Shown: positions 25,520-34,674, counted from the first letter of the stretch. The stretch: DNA of 64,000 nt from Catenulispora sp. EB89 (GCF_041261445.1 NZ_JBGCCU010000001.1:372001-436000); one strand, 5' to 3'. The notes: generated by a model from the letters alone, not told the origin. Translations and numbers: made by a program.

Positions 25520-27226
25520 TTAGCCGCTGGTTTGCTGGCCCATGTCGTTCACGCAGTACATCGGGATCGGATAGTAGGCCGACGTGCCGTACTGGTTGAC
25601 CGTGGCGACCTGGATACAGGTGTTGTCGCCCGCCGGGAACTGATACGAGTAGCTGGTGCCGTCGACCGCGACGGTCTGGTCGGTCGGCGGGGGCGGGTTG
25701 AGTCCGCTGGTGGTGGTGGAGCTGTAGGTGTAGTGGAGTTTGTAGCTCGTCGCGTCGGAGTGCGCTTTCCACGAGATGTTGATCGTCGGCTCGCCGAACC
25801 AGTTCGGGATCAGGACCGTGATGTCGCCGGCACCCATCGGCCCGGGCGGGTTGTGGGCCGGCTGCGGCGGAGGCGCGGCGGTGGTCTTGTGCGTCGAGGG
25901 GTGGCTGGCCGGCTGCGACGCCGTGGAGGTGCCCTGAGAGGTGCCCGGGTTGTTCGGGCCGCTGTCGTTGACCGTCACCGTGACCGCTACCGAGCTGCCC
26001 TGAGTCGGAGCCGTGCTGCCGTTGCCGGGCTTCACCTGGCCGACCGGCCCGTTCGAAGTCGGAGACGGCTTGCCGCTTGCGGAAGCCTGTCCGCTGTCGC
26101 TGGAGGACCCGGGGGTGGCCGGGAACGAGCCGCCGGCCGACTGGCTTCCGGACAGCGAGCCGCCTGTCTGCGGACTGCCGGCCGCCGAGTTCCCCGGGCC
26201 GCCACTGCTGCCCTCGACGATGGCGATGCCGGTCAGGATGACCGCGGCGGCCGCGGCGCCGGAGATCACGGCGATCCGCCTGCCGCCGCGCTTCGGCGCG
26301 AGGGCCACGGTCGGCGAGTCGGCTGACTCGTTCGCGGTCACCGGCAGTCCGACGCCGAGGGGCGGCTGCTGCCACACCACTCCGGGGAGCGGCTGCCAGG
26401 CGATCTCGCCGAACAGATCGATGATCTGCTGGGGCGTGGGGCGGTTCTCGGCTTCCTTGGCCAGACAGCCTTCGATGAGTCGACGCAGGACGTCGTCGTT
26501 CTCGGCGACGCCGCTGAGGTCCGGCTCGTTGTTGACCACGCGGTGCAGGATCGCCAGCGGTGCGCCGTCGCCGAACGCGAGTCGGCCGGTAGCGGCGAAC
26601 ACCAGCAGTGAACCCAGGGCGAACACGTCGGAGGCGGCCTCTACAGAGCGTCCGTCGGCTTGCTCAGGGGACATATACGCGGGTGTGCCGAGAGTCTGGC
26701 CGGTGTTGGTCAGCAGGGAGGCATCCAGTGCGCGGGCCACCCCGAAGTCGATGACTTTGGGACCGTCCGGACCGAGCAGTACGTTCGCCGGCTTGAGGTC
26801 GCGGTGCACGACCTCTGCGGCGTGAATGACTTGCAGCGCCTGTGCGATCGCCACCGCCAAGGCGCGAAGCCGTGCATCGTCGAAACCGCCGCCCTGATCG
26901 ATCGCGTCCTGCAGTGTCGGGCCGGGCACGTATTCGGTGGCCAGCCACGGCCGTGCGCCCTCGGTCTCCGCGTTGTAGATCTCCGCGATACGTGGGGAGT
27001 GGATGCGTTCGGCGACTTGCAGCTCTCGCGCGAACCGCTTGCGGAACGCCGGGATCTCGGCCAGATCGGAGCGGACCATCTTGACGGCCGCCTGGCGGCC
27101 GTCGGCGTCGGTGCCGAGGAACACCCGGCCCATGGCACCCGATCCGAGCTGGGTGACGAGCAGATACGGCCCGACCCGGTCGGTCGCTGCGGCATCCCCC
27201 CTATGTACATTGCCGTTCACATTCAA
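25520..27226 (-). CDS. receptor-type Ser/Thr protein kinase
   Basis: A Pkn-type kinase of about 568 residues. The kinase domain (about 15-270) has the Gly loop LGSGAMGRVFLG, Lys in AAVKMV, HRDLKPANVL, VIDFGVARAL and GTPAYMSPEQA. A juxtamembrane stretch leads to one transmembrane helix (RIAVISGAAAAAVILTGIAI), then a long Ser/Gly/Pro/Thr extracellular linker and a C-terminal domain resembling fibronectin type III (INISWKAHSDATSYKLHYTY) with a possible disulfide pair. It may sense cell-wall or carbohydrate signals. Start uncertain: TTG 27226, 7 nt after GGGAGG, is preferred; GTG 27220 and ATG 27259 are possible. Confidence 0.92.
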   Translation of the reverse strand: MNVNGNVHRGDAAATDRVGPYLLVTQLGSGAMGRVFLGTDADGRQAAVKMVRSDLAEIPAFRKRFARELQVAERIHSPRIAEIYNAETEGARPWLATEYVPGPTLQDAIDQGGGFDDARLRALAVAIAQALQVIHAAEVVHRDLKPANVLLGPDGPKVIDFGVARALDASLLTNTGQTLGTPAYMSPEQADGRSVEAASDVFALGSLLVFAATGRLAFGDGAPLAILHRVVNNEPDLSGVAENDDVLRRLIEGCLAKEAENRPTPQQIIDLFGEIAWQPLPGVVWQQPPLGVGLPVTANESADSPTVALAPKRGGRRIAVISGAAAAAVILTGIAIVEGSSGGPGNSAAGSPQTGGSLSGSQSAGGSFPATPGSSSDSGQASASGKPSPTSNGPVGQVKPGNGSTAPTQGSSVAVTVTVNDSGPNNPGTSQGTSTASQPASHPSTHKTTAAPPPQPAHNPPGPMGAGDITVLIPNWFGEPTINISWKAHSDATSYKLHYTYSSTTTSGLNPPPPTDQTVAVDGTSYSYQFPAGDNTCIQVATVNQYGTSAYYPIPMYCVNDMGQQTSG

Positions 27227-27295
27227 CGTGCAGCCTCCCCTGTACGGCGTCCCGGCCATTATGGGGCAGCAGGTTGATGTGCCGTACCCCGGTCC

Positions 27296-28090
27296 TCAGC
27301 GCAGGCGGCGGTCGTTCAGAACAGGCAACGCGCTCCGTGTCCGCGCGACCAGTGCCGGATCCACATCCACCCGCAGAACCTCTTCACCGGTACCCGCTTC
27401 GGCCACGACATTCCCCCAGGGATCGATGACGACGGAACGTCCCCCCAGAGCGACCCCTCCGTTCGTCCCCACACAGTTCGTGGCGAAGACGAACACCTGG
27501 TCCTCGATCGCGCGGGCCTTGAGCAACACCCGCCAATGCTCGATCCGCTTCTCGGGCCACGCCGAGCAGACCACCAGGTGCTCCATGCCCTCGTCCAGGA
27601 GTCCCCGGAACAGCTCGGGGAAACGGATGTCATAACACGTAGCCAGTCCCAGTGTTCCCCATGGAGAGGGAACGGTGACGAGTTCCTCTCCGGCGCCCAT
27701 CAGGGTCGCCTCGCCCTCGCTGAAGCCGAACCGGTGGATCTTGCGGTATTGAGCCTGCACACCGTCCGGGCCGCGGAAGACCGCGGTGTTGTAGAGAGTC
27801 CCGTCAGACGCGCGCTCTACATAGGAACCGAAGTGCAGCCACATCTCCGGGCCCGCACCGTCTTGTGTCCGGACCTTCTCCAGAGCGGCGATCGGCCGGC
27901 TGTCGGCGATCGGCTCGGCGTGACCGGTCCAGTTCTTGTAGTCGAAGCCGCCCGCGACCCAGAGCTCGGGCAGGATCACCAGCTCCGCCCCGGTCTCCCG
28001 CTCGGCCTCGACCAGCTTCACCGCACGGTTCCAGCGGTCCTCGGGTGCTTCCGTGTCGTCGACGACAAGCTGCATGAGGGATACGCGCAT
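27296..28090 (-). CDS. carbon-nitrogen hydrolase (nitrilase/omega-amidase family)
   Basis: A 264-residue amidase of the nitrilase superfamily. The catalytic triad is readable: Glu42 in LPELW, Lys117 in YRKIHRF, Cys152 in CYDIRFPEL. Family members hydrolyse amides such as omega-amides of 2-oxoacids or deaminated glutathione; the exact substrate is not clear. It is soluble. It lies between the kinase and the 2-oxoacid dehydrogenase operon on the same strand, but a 17-bp terminator hairpin upstream makes it a separate transcription unit. No strong Shine-Dalgarno is visible before ATG 28090. Confidence 0.9.
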   Translation of the reverse strand: MRVSLMQLVVDDTEAPEDRWNRAVKLVEAERETGAELVILPELWVAGGFDYKNWTGHAEPIADSRPIAALEKVRTQDGAGPEMWLHFGSYVERASDGTLYNTAVFRGPDGVQAQYRKIHRFGFSEGEATLMGAGEELVTVPSPWGTLGLATCYDIRFPELFRGLLDEGMEHLVVCSAWPEKRIEHWRVLLKARAIEDQVFVFATNCVGTNGGVALGGRSVVIDPWGNVVAEAGTGEEVLRVDVDPALVARTRSALPVLNDRRLR

Positions 28091-28104
28091 ACTGCCGATC
28101 GTGC

Positions 28105-28141
28105 CAGAGGGGCACCGGTTCTGAGAACCGGTGCCCCTCTG
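28105..28141 (-). terminator. terminator of the 2-oxoacid dehydrogenase operon
   Basis: A perfect 17-bp stem (left arm 28105-28121, right arm 28125-28141) closed by TGA, with inner arms GCACCGGTTC/GAACCGGTGC. It has no U-tract, as is usual in actinomycetes. It lies between the E2 gene and the nitrilase gene. Confidence 0.85.
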
Positions 28142-28201
28142 TGTCAGACCACAACCCGCATGAGACCGCTGTAGGGATCCCTGTCGGGATTCCTCAGGCG
28201 A

Positions 28202-29719
28202 TCAGCTCCAGGCCAGCGCGGTCAGCGGATCGGCCAGCACCGCACCGACGTCCCGCAGCACCTTCGAGCCCAGCTCGCCGTCGACCAGGCGGTGGTCGAA
28301 GGACAGCGCCAGCGTGGTCACCTGACGCGGCTTCACCTTGCCCTTGTGCATCCACGGCTGCTCCCGCACCGCGCCGAACGCCAGGATCGACGCCTCGCCG
28401 GGGTTCAGGATCGGGGTGCCGGTGTCCACGCCGAACACGCCGACGTTGGTGATCGTCGCCGTGGCGCCGCTCATGTCGGCCAGCGAGGTCTTGCCCTCGC
28501 GCGCCACGTCGGTGAGCTTGTTGAGCGCGCGGCCCAGCTCCACCAGCGGCAGCAGGTCCGCGCCCTTGACGTTCGGCACCAGCAGGCCGCGCGGCGTGGC
28601 CGCCGCGATGCCCAGGGTGACGTGGTCGAAGTACACGATCTCGCCGTTGGCCTCGTCCCAGCGCGCGTTGATCTCCGGGTTCCGCGCCATCGCCACCAGG
28701 AACGCCTTGGCGACCAGCAGCAGCGGCGACACCCGCACGCCCTTGAAGTCCGGCATCTCCTTCAGACGCTGCACGAACTTCATGGTCGGGGTGACGTCGA
28801 CCGTCAGGAACTCGGTGACGTGCGGCGCGGTGAACGCCGACTGCACCATCGCCGCGGCGGTCGCCTTGCGCACGCCCTTGATCGGGACGCGGCGCTCGCC
28901 GTTGACGAAGGGCGCGGCGGCAGCCGGGGCGGCCTCGCCGGCGGCGGCCGGCGCGGTCTGCGTCCCGGAGGCGGCCGCGTGCACGTCGTCCCGGGTCACC
29001 GTGCCGTTGGCGCCCGTCGGGACCACCAGCGCCAGGTCGATGCCGAGGTCCTTGGCGAGCTTGCGGACCGGCGGCTTGGCCAGCGGCTTGGCGCCGATCG
29101 GCGCGGCCGGACCGGCCGGAGCCACCGGAGCAGCGGGCACGCTCGTGGTCGCGACCCGGACCGCCGGAGCGGCCTGCTCCGGCGCCGCGGACTGGCCGTA
29201 GTACGCGGGGGCCGGGACGTCGTCGACGACCGGCTCCTCGCGGACCGCGGCGCCCATGACGTCGGCCGCGGACGGCGCCGCGCCGGAGGCCTTGCGCGGA
29301 CGGCGGCTGGAAGCGGCCTGCTTTACGCCGTAGCCGACCAGGACGGCCTCGCGCTTGTCGCCGTTCGTGCCCGAGCCGGCCGGCGCGGCCTTGGCCTCGG
29401 CGGTGGCCGCGACGCCGGCGGTCATGTCGTCCCGGCCGCCGGCCGCCGGAGCGCTCGGAGCGCTCGGCGTGCTCGGGTCGAGGTCGATCCCGATGATCGG
29501 GGTGCCGACGTCGACCGTCTGCCCCTCGTCCACCAGCAGCTCGACGACCTTGCCGGCCCACGGCGAGGGCAGCTCGACGGCGGCCTTCGCGGTCTCGATC
29601 TCGACCAGGATCTGGTTGACCGTGACCAGGTCGCCGACCTTGACCGACCAGGCCAGGATCTCGGCCTCGGTCAGACCCTCGCCGACGTCCGGGAGGTTGA
29701 ATCTCTTGATCTCACCCAT
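28202..29719 (-). CDS. 2-oxoacid dehydrogenase E2 (dihydrolipoamide acyltransferase)
   Basis: A 505-residue E2 subunit. One lipoyl domain (residues 1-80; the lipoylated Lys in EIETAKAAVE), a long Ala/Pro linker, a peripheral-subunit-binding domain (about 220-255: VRKLAKDLGIDLALVVPTGA), a second linker and the catalytic domain with DHRLVDG. It transfers the acyl group to CoA in a pyruvate or branched-chain 2-oxoacid dehydrogenase complex. The branched-chain type (Bkd) is favoured by the separate E1 alpha and beta genes and the gene order seen in streptomycetes. ATG 29719 follows GGGAG. It is the last gene of the operon; no E3 is present. Confidence 0.92.
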   Translation of the reverse strand: MGEIKRFNLPDVGEGLTEAEILAWSVKVGDLVTVNQILVEIETAKAAVELPSPWAGKVVELLVDEGQTVDVGTPIIGIDLDPSTPSAPSAPAAGGRDDMTAGVAATAEAKAAPAGSGTNGDKREAVLVGYGVKQAASSRRPRKASGAAPSAADVMGAAVREEPVVDDVPAPAYYGQSAAPEQAAPAVRVATTSVPAAPVAPAGPAAPIGAKPLAKPPVRKLAKDLGIDLALVVPTGANGTVTRDDVHAAASGTQTAPAAAGEAAPAAAAPFVNGERRVPIKGVRKATAAAMVQSAFTAPHVTEFLTVDVTPTMKFVQRLKEMPDFKGVRVSPLLLVAKAFLVAMARNPEINARWDEANGEIVYFDHVTLGIAAATPRGLLVPNVKGADLLPLVELGRALNKLTDVAREGKTSLADMSGATATITNVGVFGVDTGTPILNPGEASILAFGAVREQPWMHKGKVKPRQVTTLALSFDHRLVDGELGSKVLRDVGAVLADPLTALAWS

Positions 29720-29736
29720 GTGTGCTCCCAGATCCC

Positions 29737-30732
29737 TTAGAACGCGAACGCGCGGTCGACGGCGTCCAGCACTCGGTCCAGGTCCGGCAGGAACTCCTCC
29801 TCGACCCGCGACGGCGGGTAGGGGGTGTGCGGGGCGCCGACGCGCAGGACCGGTGCCTCCAGGGAGTAGAAGCACTTCTCGGTGACCTTCGCGGCGATCT
29901 CCGCACCCATGCCCAGGAAGACCGAGGCTTCGTGCACGGTGATCAGGCGGCCGGTCTTGCGGACCGAGGCGTACACCGGCTCCAGGTCGAGCGGGGACAG
30001 CGTGCGCAGGTCGATGACCTCCAGCGAGCGGCCCTCGTCGGCAGCCGCCGCGGCGGCCTCCAGACAGGTCTTCACCATCGGGCCGTAGGCGACCAGCGTC
30101 GCGTCCGTGCCCGGGCGCACCACGCGGGAGGCGTAGAGCGGGTACGGCGTGGCGGTCGGGTCCAGCTCGGCCTTGTCCCAGTACCGGCGCTTGGGCTCGA
30201 AGAAGATCACCGGGTCGTCGGAGGCGATGGCCTGCTGGATCATCCAGTAGGCCTCCACCGGGTTGGACGCGGCGACCACACGCAGGCCGGCGGTCATGGC
30301 GAAGTACGCCTCGGGGGACTCCGAGTGGTGCTCGACCGCGCCGATGCCGCCGCCGAACGGGATCCGGATCACGATCGGCATGCTGACCTTGCCCAGCGCC
30401 CGGGCCCGCATCTTGGCGACCTGGGTGACGATCTGGTCGAAGGCCGGGTAGACGAACCCGTCGAACTGGATCTCCACCACCGGCCGGTAGCCGGCCAGCG
30501 CCAGGCCGACCGCGGTGCCCACGATGCCGGACTCGGCCAGCGGGGTGTCCACGACCCGCGCTTCCCCGAAGTCCTTCTGCAGGCCGTCGGTGACGCGGAA
30601 GACGCCGCCGAGCTTGCCGATGTCCTCGCCCATGAGCAGGACCTTCGGGTCGTCCTCCAGGGCCCGCCGCAGGCCCAGGTTGATGCCCTTGCTGAGGGAG
30701 ATCTGCTGTGTCTTGGTAGTCGACTCTGACAT
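29737..30732 (-). CDS. 2-oxoacid dehydrogenase E1 beta subunit
   Basis: A 331-residue transketolase-like E1 beta: INLGLRRALEDDPKVLLMGE, DTPLAESGIVGTAVGLALAG, EIQFDGFVYPAFDQI and IRIPFGGGIGAVEHHSES. It forms the heterotetrameric alpha2-beta2 E1 that decarboxylates 2-oxoacids with thiamine diphosphate. The start chosen is ATG 30732, one base after the E1 alpha stop codon (TGACATG), which indicates coupled translation; a further ATG 12 nt upstream is inside the E1 alpha gene. It is followed 17 nt later by E2. In actinomycetes the complex makes branched acyl-CoA primers for iso/anteiso fatty acids. Confidence 0.93.
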   Translation of the reverse strand: MSESTTKTQQISLSKGINLGLRRALEDDPKVLLMGEDIGKLGGVFRVTDGLQKDFGEARVVDTPLAESGIVGTAVGLALAGYRPVVEIQFDGFVYPAFDQIVTQVAKMRARALGKVSMPIVIRIPFGGGIGAVEHHSESPEAYFAMTAGLRVVAASNPVEAYWMIQQAIASDDPVIFFEPKRRYWDKAELDPTATPYPLYASRVVRPGTDATLVAYGPMVKTCLEAAAAAADEGRSLEVIDLRTLSPLDLEPVYASVRKTGRLITVHEASVFLGMGAEIAAKVTEKCFYSLEAPVLRVGAPHTPYPPSRVEEEFLPDLDRVLDAVDRAFAF

Positions 30733-30733
30733 G

Positions 30734-31861
30734 TCAGTGAGCACCCTCGAAAGATTCCCAGTAAGCCCCGTACTCTGCGCGCTCCTCGTCCATCAGGGGG
30801 TGCGGCTCGGCGTAGACGTGGTCGAAGATCGAGATCGGCTGCGGGTCCGTCATGGCCACGCAGCGGGCCCGGATGTCCGCGGCGACCGCGTCCGCCTCGT
30901 CGTCGACCTCCTTGAAGAACGCCTCGTCGGCGTTCTTGCTGTTCTCCAGGAAGGCGCGCATGCGCATGATCGGGTCCTTGGCCTTCCACTCCTCCAACTC
31001 GTCCGCACTGCGGTAGCGCGTCGGGTCGTCGGTGGTGGTGTGCGCACCCATGCGGTAGGTGAAGGCTTCGACCAGCATCGGGCCGTTGCCGCTGCGCGCG
31101 TGCTCCAGGGCGGCGCGCGTGACGGCCAGGCAGGCCAGGACGTCGTTGCCGTCCACCCGCACGCCCGGGAAACCGAAGCCGGCGGCGCGCTGGTACAGCG
31201 GGACGCGGAACTGGCGCTCGTTGGGCTCGGAGATGGCCCACTGGTTGTTCTGGCAGAAGAACACCACCGGCGCGTTGTTCACGCTGGCGAAGACGAACGC
31301 CTCGTTGACGTCGCCCTGGGAGGACGCACCGTCGCCGAAGTAGGCGATCACCGCCCCCTCACGGCCGTCGCGCTGCATGCCCATGGCGTAGCCGGTGGCG
31401 TGCAGCGTCTGCGAGCCGATCACGATCGTGTAGAGGTGGAAGTTCTTCTCGTTCGGGTCCCAGCCGCCGTTGTTCACGCCGCGGAACATCCCGAGCAGGT
31501 TCACCGGGTCCACGTCGCGGCACCACGCCACGCCGTGCTCGCGGTAGGTGGGGAAGGCATAGTCCTCGGCGGTCTGCGCGCGGCCGGAGCCGACCTGCGC
31601 GGCCTCCTGGCCCAGCAGCGGGGCCCACAGCCCCAGCTCGCCCTGGCGCTGCAGCGCCGTGCCTTCGGCATCGATGCGGCGGACCAGGACCATGTCCCGG
31701 TACAGGCCGCGGTACTCCTCGGGCGTCAGGTCGATCGAGTACTCGGGGTGCTCGACCAGATCCCCTTCGGGCGTCAGTAGCTGCACGAGGTCGGGGTTCG
31801 TGGCCCCGGCCTTCTTCTTAGCAGCGGTCTTGCCACCCGCGCCCTTGCGTGAGGTCACCAC
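30734..31861 (-). CDS. pdhA: 2-oxoacid dehydrogenase E1 alpha subunit
   Basis: A 375-residue E1 alpha. The N-terminus is Lys/Ala-rich ([17 protein letters not shown]), then come [20 protein letters not shown], the thiamine diphosphate motif [20 protein letters not shown] and the phosphorylation-loop region [17 protein letters not shown]. It is first gene of the E1alpha-E1beta-E2 operon. It could be labelled PdhA or BkdA; the sequence alone does not settle pyruvate versus branched-chain specificity. The start is GTG 31861 (GTGGTG) with GAGGAG 9 nt upstream; an ATG 4 bases earlier is followed at once by TAG. It is divergent from a NarL-type regulator gene across about 210 bp. Confidence 0.92.
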   Translation of the reverse strand: MVTSRKGAGGKTAAKKKAGATNPDLVQLLTPEGDLVEHPEYSIDLTPEEYRGLYRDMVLVRRIDAEGTALQRQGELGLWAPLLGQEAAQVGSGRAQTAEDYAFPTYREHGVAWCRDVDPVNLLGMFRGVNNGGWDPNEKNFHLYTIVIGSQTLHATGYAMGMQRDGREGAVIAYFGDGASSQGDVNEAFVFASVNNAPVVFFCQNNQWAISEPNERQFRVPLYQRAAGFGFPGVRVDGNDVLACLAVTRAALEHARSGNGPMLVEAFTYRMGAHTTTDDPTRYRSADELEEWKAKDPIMRMRAFLENSKNADEAFFKEVDDEADAVAADIRARCVAMTDPQPISIFDHVYAEPHPLMDEERAEYGAYWESFEGAH

Positions 31862-32057
31862 TACATGTCTCCTCTACACGTATCTCAAACGGACGTACGG
31901 CGGGGTCGCCGCCGCGGCCAGCGAGGTGCGACGCCGGCCGCGGAGTTCGTGGTCGGGGTGTGACGTGGATCCCCCTCGGCCGTGCAGAGGCCACGTTACA
32001 GGGCGGAATGCGTGCGCGACGCCCCGCACCAAAGACGCGAAAGCTCCTGAGTATGGC

Positions 32058-32063
32058 TATGTT
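32058..32063 (+). promoter_or_regulatory. -10 box of leaderless response-regulator gene
   Basis: TATGTT, 6 nt before GTG 32070. Confidence 0.5.
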
Positions 32064-32069
32064 GTCGGT

Positions 32070-32771
32070 GTGCACTCTGATGCGGTCAAGTCGGGTATAA
32101 CGGACTCGATCCGGGTCTTCCTGCTGGACGACCACGAGTTGGTGCGGCGCGGAGTGGGCGAACTTCTGAGCGCCGAACCCGACATCGAGGTGGTCGGTCA
32201 GGCTGGCAGTGTGGCGCAGGCGCTGGCCGCCGCCGAGGCGGCCCGGCCGGACGTCGCCCTGCTGGACGTGCGGCTTCCCGACGGATCGGGCATCGAGGTG
32301 TGCCGCGAGCTGAAGTCGCGGGTGCCGGGTCTGGGCTGCCTGATGCTGACGTCGTTCTCGGACGACGACGCGTTGTTCGGCGCGATCATGGCCGGTGCGG
32401 CGGGCTACGTCCTGAAGGACATCCGGGGCTCCGCGCTCGTCGACGCGGTCCGGACGGTGGCGCGCGGGGGTTCGTTGCTCGACCCGACCGCCACCGAGCA
32501 CCTTCTGAGCCGGCTGCGCGTGGGGATTGTGTCGGGGGAGGCCGACCGGGAGGACGCGGCGAGCAAACTGGCGTCCCTCACGGTGTCCGAGAAGCGGATT
32601 CTCGAGCTGATCGCCGAGGGTCTCACCAACCGGCAGATCGGCGAGCGCCTGAACCTGGCCGAGAAGACGGTGAAGAACTACGTCACCGGGATCCTGGCGA
32701 AGCTGGCCATGCAGCGGCGTACGCAGGCTGCTGCGTTCGCTGTGCGGCATCTCCCTGGGCGTTCGCAGTAG
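32070..32771 (+). CDS. NarL/FixJ-family response regulator
   Basis: A 233-residue response regulator. The receiver has the acidic pair DDHELVRRG, the phosphoacceptor Asp66 in [11 protein letters not shown], Thr/Ser in LTSFSDD and Lys in VLKDIRG. The C-terminal LuxR-type helix-turn-helix reads [20 protein letters not shown] then [20 protein letters not shown]. No histidine kinase is adjacent, so it is an orphan here. GTG 32070 follows TATGTT by 6 nt and is probably leaderless; the frame continues upstream across the divergent promoter without sense. Its position next to the E1alpha-E2 operon suggests control of that operon (inference). Confidence 0.93.
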   Translation: MHSDAVKSGITDSIRVFLLDDHELVRRGVGELLSAEPDIEVVGQAGSVAQALAAAEAARPDVALLDVRLPDGSGIEVCRELKSRVPGLGCLMLTSFSDDDALFGAIMAGAAGYVLKDIRGSALVDAVRTVARGGSLLDPTATEHLLSRLRVGIVSGEADREDAASKLASLTVSEKRILELIAEGLTNRQIGERLNLAEKTVKNYVTGILAKLAMQRRTQAAAFAVRHLPGRSQ

Positions 32772-32811
32772 CGACTGCGCTCTTAGAGCGCGCCGACGCA
32801 TAGCGGGTTCC

Positions 32812-33408
32812 CTACTGTGCGGTGTCCTCCAGCATTCCTCGAAAGAGCTGGAGAAGGCCGGTGCGGATCTCCTCGCGCGTCGGAGCGGTGCGGTTGCCGG
32901 CCCCGGCGACCGAGTCGAACAGGATCCCTTCGCTGAAGGCGATGAACGTGCGGCCGTCGCGGTCCGGATCGGTGGAGCCGAGAGCCGCCATGAGACCGCG
33001 CGCCGGTTCACGGAAGGCGGCGCCGGCTTCGTCGTAGATCGCGCGCAGTTCCGGCCGTCTCGTCGCCTCCAGCGCGAGCTCGAAGCGGGCCAGTGACGGG
33101 GCGCGGCGGAGCGTGAGGGTGTCGTGCAGCTGGGTGGCCACCAGGTCGGCGGCGATCTCCGGGGTCGGATTCCCCAGTGCCAGCACGCCGCCGGGGTTCG
33201 CCGCGTCCTCGAAGACCTCCGCCTCCAGGCGGCACAGCCGGGCGAACGTCGTCTCCAGCAGGGCGCTGCGGGTCCGGGCGTGGTTGGAGGTGGACCCGGG
33301 CGGCAGGCCGGCGGCCTCGTCGACCGCGCGGTGAGTGAGCCCGCGCAGCCCGCGTTCGGCGAGCAGGGCGATCGCGGTGTCTCCGATGAGGTCCGGACGG
33401 GAGGTCAT
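32812..33408 (-). CDS. TetR/AcrR-family transcriptional regulator
   Basis: A 198-residue regulator with the DNA-binding region MTSRPDLIGDTAIALLAERG then LRGLTHRAVDEAAGLPPGST (residues 1-45) and a C-terminal ligand domain (FELALEATRRPELRAIYDEA, LFDSVAGAG). It is divergent from an FAD-dependent monooxygenase, a common arrangement for TetR regulators that respond to the monooxygenase substrate. Three 14-bp palindromes of the form ACTAC-N4-GTAGT lie in the 89-bp spacer and are its likely operators. The 3' end is 40 bp from the convergent NarL-type gene. Confidence 0.92.
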   Translation of the reverse strand: MTSRPDLIGDTAIALLAERGLRGLTHRAVDEAAGLPPGSTSNHARTRSALLETTFARLCRLEAEVFEDAANPGGVLALGNPTPEIAADLVATQLHDTLTLRRAPSLARFELALEATRRPELRAIYDEAGAAFREPARGLMAALGSTDPDRDGRTFIAFSEGILFDSVAGAGNRTAPTREEIRTGLLQLFRGMLEDTAQ

Positions 33409-33432
33409 GGTCCGAGACCTTAGCAGTTGACG

Positions 33433-33446
33433 ACTACGGCTGTAGT
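33433..33446. promoter_or_regulatory. TetR operator A
   Basis: ACTACGGCTGTAGT, palindromic arms ACTAC/GTAGT; nearest to tetR. Confidence 0.7.
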
Positions 33447-33454
33447 GGCGTAGA

Positions 33455-33468
33455 ACTACATCCGTAGT
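33455..33468. promoter_or_regulatory. TetR operator B
   Basis: ACTACATCCGTAGT, same arms; 22 bp from operator A. Confidence 0.7.
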
Positions 33469-33472
33469 TGGA

Positions 33473-33486
33473 ACTACGGATGTAGT
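33473..33486. promoter_or_regulatory. TetR operator C
   Basis: ACTACGGATGTAGT, reverse complement of operator B; 12 bp before the monooxygenase start and overlapping its ribosome site region. Confidence 0.7.
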
Positions 33487-33497
33487 GAGGAGCGGTC

Positions 33498-34658
33498 ATG
33501 AAGGCGATCGTGGTGGGCGCGGGATTCGGGGGACTCACAGCAGCGGCGGGGCTGTTCCAGCGCGGGTGGGACGTGACGGTCGTCGAGCGCGCGCCGGAGC
33601 TGCGGCCGGTGGGCTCGGGCCTGGCTGTTGCGCCGAACGGGTTGCGGGCGCTGGACACACTGGGAGCCGGCGACACGGTGCGGAAGCTGGCGGCGTTCCA
33701 GGGGGACGCCGCGGTGACCCGCTCGGACGGCCGGTTGATCGCCCGCACGGCGAGCCAGGCCATCATCCGGCGGTTCGGGGACGCGGTGATCCCCGCGACT
33801 CGGTCCTCGGTGATGGACGTGATCTCCGGGCTGTTGCCGACGGATGCGTTCCGGTTGGGGGTCGAGGCCAAGGGGGTCGAGCCGGGTAGCGCTTCTCAGC
33901 GACCGCGTCTGCTGACCGACTCCGGGCCTCTGGAAGCGGACCTGATCGTCGCCGCGGACGGAGTGAACTCGGTTCTTCGCAAAGCTCTGTTTCCAGAGCA
34001 TCCCGGCGCTGTCTACAGCGGTATCACCGCGTGGCGCCTTCTCGTTCCGACGCCTAAAGGTGACTTCTTGCCTGGCGAGGTATGGGGCGGCAGCAAGGTC
34101 TTCGGGATCACACCACTGGTGGACGGCCGGACGTATGCCTATGCCGCCGACTACGCCGAACCCGGAATCACCTATCCGGACGAGAAGGCCGAGCTGCTCA
34201 GGCGTTTCGGCACCTGGCACTTCCCGGTCCCCCAGCTCATCTCCGCCGCAGATTCCGAGACCGTTCTGCACAACGACATCTACGAGATCGCCAAGCCGTT
34301 GTCCGCGTACCACCGCGGTGCCGTCGCGATCCTCGGCGACGCCGCGCACGCCATGACGCCGCACCTGGGTCAGGGAGCGAATCAGGCCATGGAGGACGGC
34401 GTGACGTTGGCGGCGCTTGTGGGGCCGTCTAAGAGCTCTGCAGAGGTTGTCACTGCACTAGCGCACTACACCGCCCTGCGCGCCCCGAGAGGAGCGGACA
34501 TGGTGCGCCGGTCGCATCGGATGGGGGCTCTGACCCAGAGCACGTCGCGGCCCAAGGAAGCGTTGCGGAACCTGGGGATGCGACTCGCCGGGCGACTCGT
34601 GCCGGATCTGGCGCTTCGCGCGATGGATCCGGTGGTCGCGTGGCAGCCGCCCCGGTGA
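33498..34658 (+). CDS. FAD-dependent monooxygenase (aromatic hydroxylase type)
   Basis: A 386-residue group A flavoprotein monooxygenase. It shows the FAD-binding GAGFGGLTAAAGLFQRGWDV (residues 8-27), the DG motif region LIVAADGVNSVLRK, and the second FAD motif AVAILGDAAHAMTPHLGQG. Such enzymes hydroxylate aromatic or polycyclic compounds with NAD(P)H and oxygen. GTGAGGAG lies just before ATG 33498. Three operators for the divergent TetR regulator precede it, so induction by a substrate is likely. No other biosynthetic genes adjoin, which argues for a detoxification or degradation role. Confidence 0.92.
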   Translation: MKAIVVGAGFGGLTAAAGLFQRGWDVTVVERAPELRPVGSGLAVAPNGLRALDTLGAGDTVRKLAAFQGDAAVTRSDGRLIARTASQAIIRRFGDAVIPATRSSVMDVISGLLPTDAFRLGVEAKGVEPGSASQRPRLLTDSGPLEADLIVAADGVNSVLRKALFPEHPGAVYSGITAWRLLVPTPKGDFLPGEVWGGSKVFGITPLVDGRTYAYAADYAEPGITYPDEKAELLRRFGTWHFPVPQLISAADSETVLHNDIYEIAKPLSAYHRGAVAILGDAAHAMTPHLGQGANQAMEDGVTLAALVGPSKSSAEVVTALAHYTALRAPRGADMVRRSHRMGALTQSTSRPKEALRNLGMRLAGRLVPDLALRAMDPVVAWQPPR

Positions 34659-34661
34659 CCG

Positions 34662-34667
34662 TAGGCT
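34662..34667 (+). promoter_or_regulatory. -10 box of leaderless pheA
   Basis: TAGGCT, 7 nt before ATG 34675, immediately after the monooxygenase stop codon. Confidence 0.45.
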
Positions 34668-34674
34668 AGGCCGC

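Noticed and set aside
31862-31869. ATG followed at once by TAG before the E1 alpha start
   Set aside because: A start-stop element is possible but its ATG is too close to the GAGGAG site to be favoured over the GTG; nothing else supports it.
32812-34658. TetR/FAD monooxygenase as part of an antibiotic gene cluster
   Set aside because: Neighbours are pheA, regulators and housekeeping genes; no synthase or tailoring genes adjoin.
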